Source: Cornus controversa
Taxonomy: Eukaryota; Streptophyta; Magnoliopsida; Cornales; Cornaceae
NCBI GenBank assembly: GCA_026545225.1
Contig: CM048846.1
Coordinates: forward strand, 53,126,270 to 53,190,269
Direction: 5' to 3'
DNA length: 64,000 nt
Both the position numbers and the translations under genes were made by a program. Shown piece after piece: positions 59,634 through 64,000 of the stretch; position 1 is the stretch's first letter, and each line of letters opens with the position of its first letter. A model generated the notes under the pieces. The model did not search any database. It was given only the letters and a program-made list of their open reading frames with translations, and was not told the DNA's origin.

Positions 59634-59813
59634 ATGTATCCTCCGGCATTATTATAATTCCACGTACAAAATCTTCTCCATCTCTTTATAAATATATAAT
59701 TCCATGTATATGTATCCACCTTTGTTCCGAATTTAACTTATTCGAAAAAAATAAATAACTTCGGTCAAAATTCACCCAGAACCGGTCAAAATAATTCCGG
59801 TCCTTACACAAGG

Positions 59814-60270
59814 ACTATTACTTTTTTATAAAAAAAATGTTATATGTTAACTTTGTCTAATGACCATATTACATTTAGAACCTTAACCAAGGAGGAAAGA
59901 AATTTGGGAAAAGTTTTAAGATTATTTATTTATTTATTTATTTTTCAGATCCTCGCTGATAATAAAAAGATTTTAAAATGTTGTATAATTAAATAAATTT
60001 CAACAACATCAGTTCAAATAATTGGACTATGCATAATTTGGGTTTAGAATTATAATTTGGCCATTGGTAGAGGTTTGGAAATGGGTCGAATGATAATCGA
60101 TCACTCATTAATTAGGGAGTTAAAAACCGCAACTCCCACCACTTGAAAACAAGGACTCTCATTCAGCTCCACCTTTAAGACATCCAAACTAATTAATTAA
60201 TTAATGTGGTTACTTTTTACAAGAGGAGAAAGAAAACGCTTTAGTAGCTTCCATCTTAAAGAGGTCAAAG
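59814..60270. other. AT-rich non-coding stretch
   Basis: T-rich with a TTTA run near 59930. No gene seen. Confidence 0.4.
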
Positions 60271-60276
60271 TTGGTA

Positions 60277-60440
60277 GGACTCTGAATCAGACGAAAATTA
60301 ACGTAGTTGGTAAGTATGTTGTTAGTAAAATAGGGCTCTGAATCAGATGCAAATTAAGGTAGTTGGTAAGTATGTTGTTAGTAAAATAGGGCTATGAATG
60401 AGATGCAAATTAACGTAGTTGGTAAGTATGTTGTTAGCAG
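60277..60440. repeat. 56-bp tandem repeat, three copies
   Basis: Units begin GG(A/G)CTCTGAATCAGA near 60277, 60333 and 60389 and contain GTAGTTGGTAAGTATGTTG and TTAGTAAAATAG. Copies are close to identical, so the expansion is fairly recent. Confidence 0.95.
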
Positions 60441-61140
60441 ATGAGGATTAAATTGTGATGTATATTTTTGTAAGTGACAATTTTTAGTGTTAAAATCAAA
60501 TATGATCAAGTTGTATATTTGAATTATATTCTTGTTATTGATCATGTAATTAAAGTTTCAGAGTGAGCATGTAATTCTATACCAACCATGCAAATGTTCT
60601 TCAAAAGATGAAACTTGAATCTTTGGAAGAAGTCATCAATGATTTAAACAAGAATTTGATCGATTAAATTTTTAAGATAGTTCCAAATACATTAAGTACA
60701 TCGTTGATCAAATATGAGAGTCACGTAGTCCATGTAAAGTGGTGAGAACACATATATTTCAAACATGGAGATTCGGACCTTGAAAAGAGGAGGTTTTAAG
60801 CAAATTCGAACACTCTTCAAAGTTAGACCAATCCAGGGTTTAGCTAGACCGTTCCAAGAGGTCTCAGTATCTCTACATGAGTTTGCTATAGGACATGGAC
60901 CGATCCAAGAAAATGCTGGATAGGTCCAATACTTCTAGTTTGAGGGATTTTGCCTATTTTGTCTTGTTTTGACCCAGAATTGACCTAGAACTTTTCTAAA
61001 ACGTGGGGACTTGTTTCCTATTGATTTTCAACTTATTTTTAAAAACAAATTAGAGTTTTTAATCTTTATAAAAATCTCATATGTTTTCTCTCTAGGGGTG
61101 AAAAAATTGGTGCTTTTACAAAACTTTCAATACACATCAA
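60441..61140. other. non-coding stretch, nothing recognised
   Basis: No coding frame or defined repeat. It may belong to the retroelement relic that follows. Confidence 0.3.
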
Positions 61141-61757
61141 ATTGAGAATTTCTAGAGAGAAAGGATTGAAGATTTAGGGGGTCTCTATTTGCTTGATTAA
61201 CTATTCAAAGACTGTATTAAATATTTCTTCGTGATTAAGTTACTGGATTGATATCTTCTACAATTGTTCGTTGGTGAAGAAGAAGAAGATCGAGCTATGA
61301 AGGGGACAGAATAATTGCTGAGTGCTCGTGTTCTTCTAGTAACCATTCTGAGAGGATTTTGACGTTACTCGGGAATCTACAGCAGTTAGATGAGGTAGTC
61401 GCAATAATAAGTCTGAGGTGTTCCACATCAAAGTTTTTATAAGAGTGGAGTGGGCCGCGGTGTGAGTTTGGGACAAATTCTATTGTACGTTGCTTCAATG
61501 ATAGTGAATTTGCTTCTCCGAGACTATAAAGTCTCACCTGTGATTTTTTTTTCCAATATGGGTTTACCACGTATATCTGGTGCATTCTTTACATTACTGC
61601 ACTTTATTTTGTTTACTTGTTTTGTGGGATTGCTTAGAATTTTTATTAGACTTAAAATTAACTATTTTGAAAGATTAAGCAAAAAACGAGTAAACCTAAT
61701 CACCCCCTCTAGGTTTTAAATCTAACTTTCGTAGCCGCTTCCACACTACGCAACTCA
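61140..61757 (+). mobile_element. copia-type LTR relic
   Basis: Contains a segment of U5/leader type: TTTGCTTCTCCGAGACTATA (61508), GGTTTACCACGTATATCTGG (61561) and an end-like AATCACCCCCTCTAGG (61699). Then comes GCCGCTTCCACACTACGCAA, which is also found, reversed and better preserved, near 26282 and 26369. No gag or pol. The left boundary is not fixed. Confidence 0.45.
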
Positions 61758-62970
61758 CATAAATGACTAAAGGAGCACAAGCACTATCTTCACCACTACT
61801 TTAGTTTCAACTTCAACAGAACAATGAGGTGATTTTTTACTAACCAGGAAATTGGCTCTGAATTGGATTTTATGGGGGCGGATTGGGCATATGGAGAGAG
61901 ATGGTTGTATTGTTTTAGCTTATAATTGAATTGAAAATTAAACAATTATTATTGCTTACTTTATAAGAAAATAACTATTGTTCTTCTAATAAGAGCATCA
62001 TCGGCTCTACGATGAATATTGTCATAGCACCTAAGTTTATATATTTTCTTTAATTTTATCATTTATAAACGTTATATCTAGTGTTCCTCTTACACATTCA
62101 TTATTAATTTAAAATTAAACAATAAATTAACTTATTCTAAATAGTAATTTTGTCTTTCTTAAATATGAAAAGATTAAAGCTAAAGTATAAAATTGGGTCT
62201 ACTTCTGAAGTACTTGGGAGCTCAACTCATGCGCCTGGTTCTGACTCCTCTTTTTTTGGGCTTGCATAATAGCCCATCGAAGAGATTTGAAGTGCTGAGA
62301 ACGCAAGCCTTCTTTCGAAGTTTAAACCAAAGCTGATTGGTCTGCTTTAAATCTCTTGTGGGTTTAATGGGCTGTTTGAGGAATAAAATATGTTGGGCTC
62401 TTTTGGAAAGCTTTATTACTACTCGGGGTTAGCTTTACGAAGGAAACTAGTGATCAGCCACGAATTGGGTCTGTGTGGTTAAAATGGTATGAAATAGAAT
62501 GCATTTATGCTGCTAAAATTAAAACCATTTCAAGTTTGTTTCACCACTGCGGTCCTAACAAGCCCGTCAACCAAAATTGACCCACGAAATTTGAAAATCG
62601 CTAACCAAGTGATGGTATCTAGAGCCCTAAATCATTGAATTTAGTATCGTAGACACTTGAGAAAAAAACTCGGAGAGGATTCATGTCGTAGTTCAGCCCC
62701 AAGTCGGTAAAAAGAAGTTGAATTTCATCCAAGGTAAGTATTTTTCATAAATCATTTTCTTACAACTTCCATTAAGTTTGTGGAATTTTTATAAATGTGC
62801 TATGACATCATCAATGAGAAAAGATTGGAATATGCAACATGATGTACCATATCAATTAGATAGATATTCAAATTAAATTTATTTGATGAATTCTACTGTT
62901 GAATTTTGTGCGGGTATGGAGGACATGACAATGATAGACAAACAAAAGAATTTACTCACTAATAGGAGGA
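61758..62970. other. AT-rich non-coding stretch
   Basis: No recognisable gene. Short pairing words around 62270-62340 do not extend into a defined element. Confidence 0.35.
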
Positions 62971-62975
62971 CATTT

Positions 62976-63110
62976 ACAATACATCCGCTGTAATTACACC
63001 GGATGAATTTGAATCATATATGCGTGAACAACACGCGCGATGTGTTTTATTGCATGTGTATAACACGCACAATTCAGATTCATTTGATTTATTTACACCG
63101 GATGTGTTGT
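62976..63110. mobile_element. fold-back (palindromic) element
   Basis: Left arm ACAATACATCCGCTGTAATT with ATGAATTTGAATCATATAT and GCGTG. The right arm, reversed, reads ACAACACATCCGGTGTAAAT with ATGAATCTGAATTGT and GCGTG. Arms of about 50 bp surround a short centre with CACGCGCGATGTGTTTTA. No target duplication is clear. MITE-like by structure only. Confidence 0.6.
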
Positions 63111-64000
63111 AGATCTTCTCCACCAACATGTCCTTTTATCGTTAATATGACCGAACATAATAAATGACTCCAACTATTTACTGACATATATATTATATAT
63201 ATATGGAGCTACATGAGCTACTTGTACATATATCATATATGGGGAGTGATAGGACAGCCGCTCAAGTCACTATCGTCTTTTTTATTGGTTTACAGACCTA
63301 GAATAACACAATAATTAATGCATGTTTTTTATTTAATTGAATACTAAAAATATAAAATTTCAAGACATAATTACTCTTTTAGTCATTTCTTCCCTTACTA
63401 AATAGACCGTGTATACATATATATATAGTGTGTGTATATATATAAACTGTCATTTTCCTTTCTTTCTTTCTTTTTGTTTGTTTGTTTTTTTTTTTTTCCC
63501 TTCTCACTTGATCGATATCCGCATGTATAATGTATATATATATAAACAACTACTTTATTTGTTTATAATATATACTTCTATATATCTACTAAGATAGAAA
63601 AAAGAAAAGCAGAAAAAACAAATTATACACTATCGTTCAAAGTTAAGTGAAGAGAGAGAAGAAAGGATCAAAAGGGCAATTTTGTTTTAAAATTTTATAT
63701 TTTTAGTGTTCCACTAAAAGAGGAAACATGCATTAATTATTATATTATTTTAAATTTGTAAATCAATCAAAAAAGTAACTGTAAGTAACTTGAATAACTG
63801 CCGCTAACACTCCTTTAAGATTTAAATTATTGCGTTGAAGTTAACTTCTCTTTTATTAGTTGAGGTATATTTTACTTGCAGTAAAATGGTAGAGTACTAA
63901 GAAGTCTAAGCCCATTTTGTTTGCATTATTGTATATTAGATGAGGAGCGAAAGGTACAAGTCTTAAGTCATGGGACACATTTGGAGTGTTCTTGTATTGC
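63111..64000. other. AT-rich stretch with microsatellites
   Basis: TA/TG runs at 63412-63445 and 63532-63545, TTTC/TTTG runs at about 63457-63495, and a purine-rich segment at 63596-63665. No gene seen. Confidence 0.5.

Larger units (their letters stand above)
56256..59808 (-). mobile_element. solo LTR, 3,553 bp, with 5-bp target duplication
   Basis: Ends TGTAACGCCCC and GGTCCTTACA (inverted TGTAA/TTACA), flanked by direct CAAGG at 56251-56255 and 59809-59813. Orientation is minus: a TATA-rich stretch (59590-59640) precedes a GA-rich leader (59216-59385) and the cytosine-rich U5-like end, which resembles the end of the LTR at 39892. No gag, pol or second LTR lies inside. It is probably the product of recombination between the two LTRs of a full element. 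A tRNA-Met-type primer word lies inside it at 56347-56358. Confidence 0.8.

Overview
The window is nuclear DNA of a flowering plant, most likely a eudicot. It is AT-rich with GT/AG introns, and it holds decayed copies of plant genes inside a dense, nested layer of plant-type transposable elements. The species cannot be named from the sequence. I see no intact host gene. All four recognisable host genes are broken: ATP-citrate lyase alpha subunit (2009-3528), one exon of a prolyl 4-hydroxylase (5882-6093, minus), a JMJ25/KDM3-type histone demethylase that stops before its catalytic JmjC domain (8618-13199), and a membrane-anchored DnaJ protein cut by an LTR (31879-32453).

Layout. 1-15,200: host pseudogenes, a minisatellite, two Tourist-like MITEs (one with perfect ends), a SINE relic and a 1.2 kb Mutator-like element with a perfect 9-bp target duplication. 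15,203-25,022: a Ty3/gypsy element of the Tat type with a 5' LTR, gag, protease, reverse transcriptase, two RNase H domains, integrase and an antisense ORF. It has no 3' LTR and sits between two copies of a ~205 bp SINE-containing segment. 25,023-31,880: non-coding relics, short minisatellites, a tandem tRNA-like triplet and probable Tat 3'-region remains. 32,454-55,310: LTRs of a non-coding (LARD-like) retroelement. The 3' part of this element, its LTR and a downstream LINE-bearing flank form a ~4.05 kb unit present three times in tandem. The first unit was later invaded by a minus-strand gag-only Ty3/gypsy derivative (39,892-46,832) that carries a ~50-bp-period array of hairpin-forming repeats. 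55,270-56,215: LINE reverse transcriptase relic. 56,256-59,808: a 3.55 kb solo LTR with 5-bp target duplications. 59,814-64,000: AT-rich DNA with a 56-bp triplication, a copia-type LTR relic and a fold-back element.

The genes do not form a working system. The window is a record of insertion, illegitimate recombination and break repair. The points most worth a second look are the hairpin array with compensatory changes (44,600-45,275), the direct repeat flanking the Tat element, its antisense coiled-coil ORF, the tandem triplication, the primer-binding site lying inside two different LTRs, and two repair scars (54,195-54,233 and 46,832-46,847).
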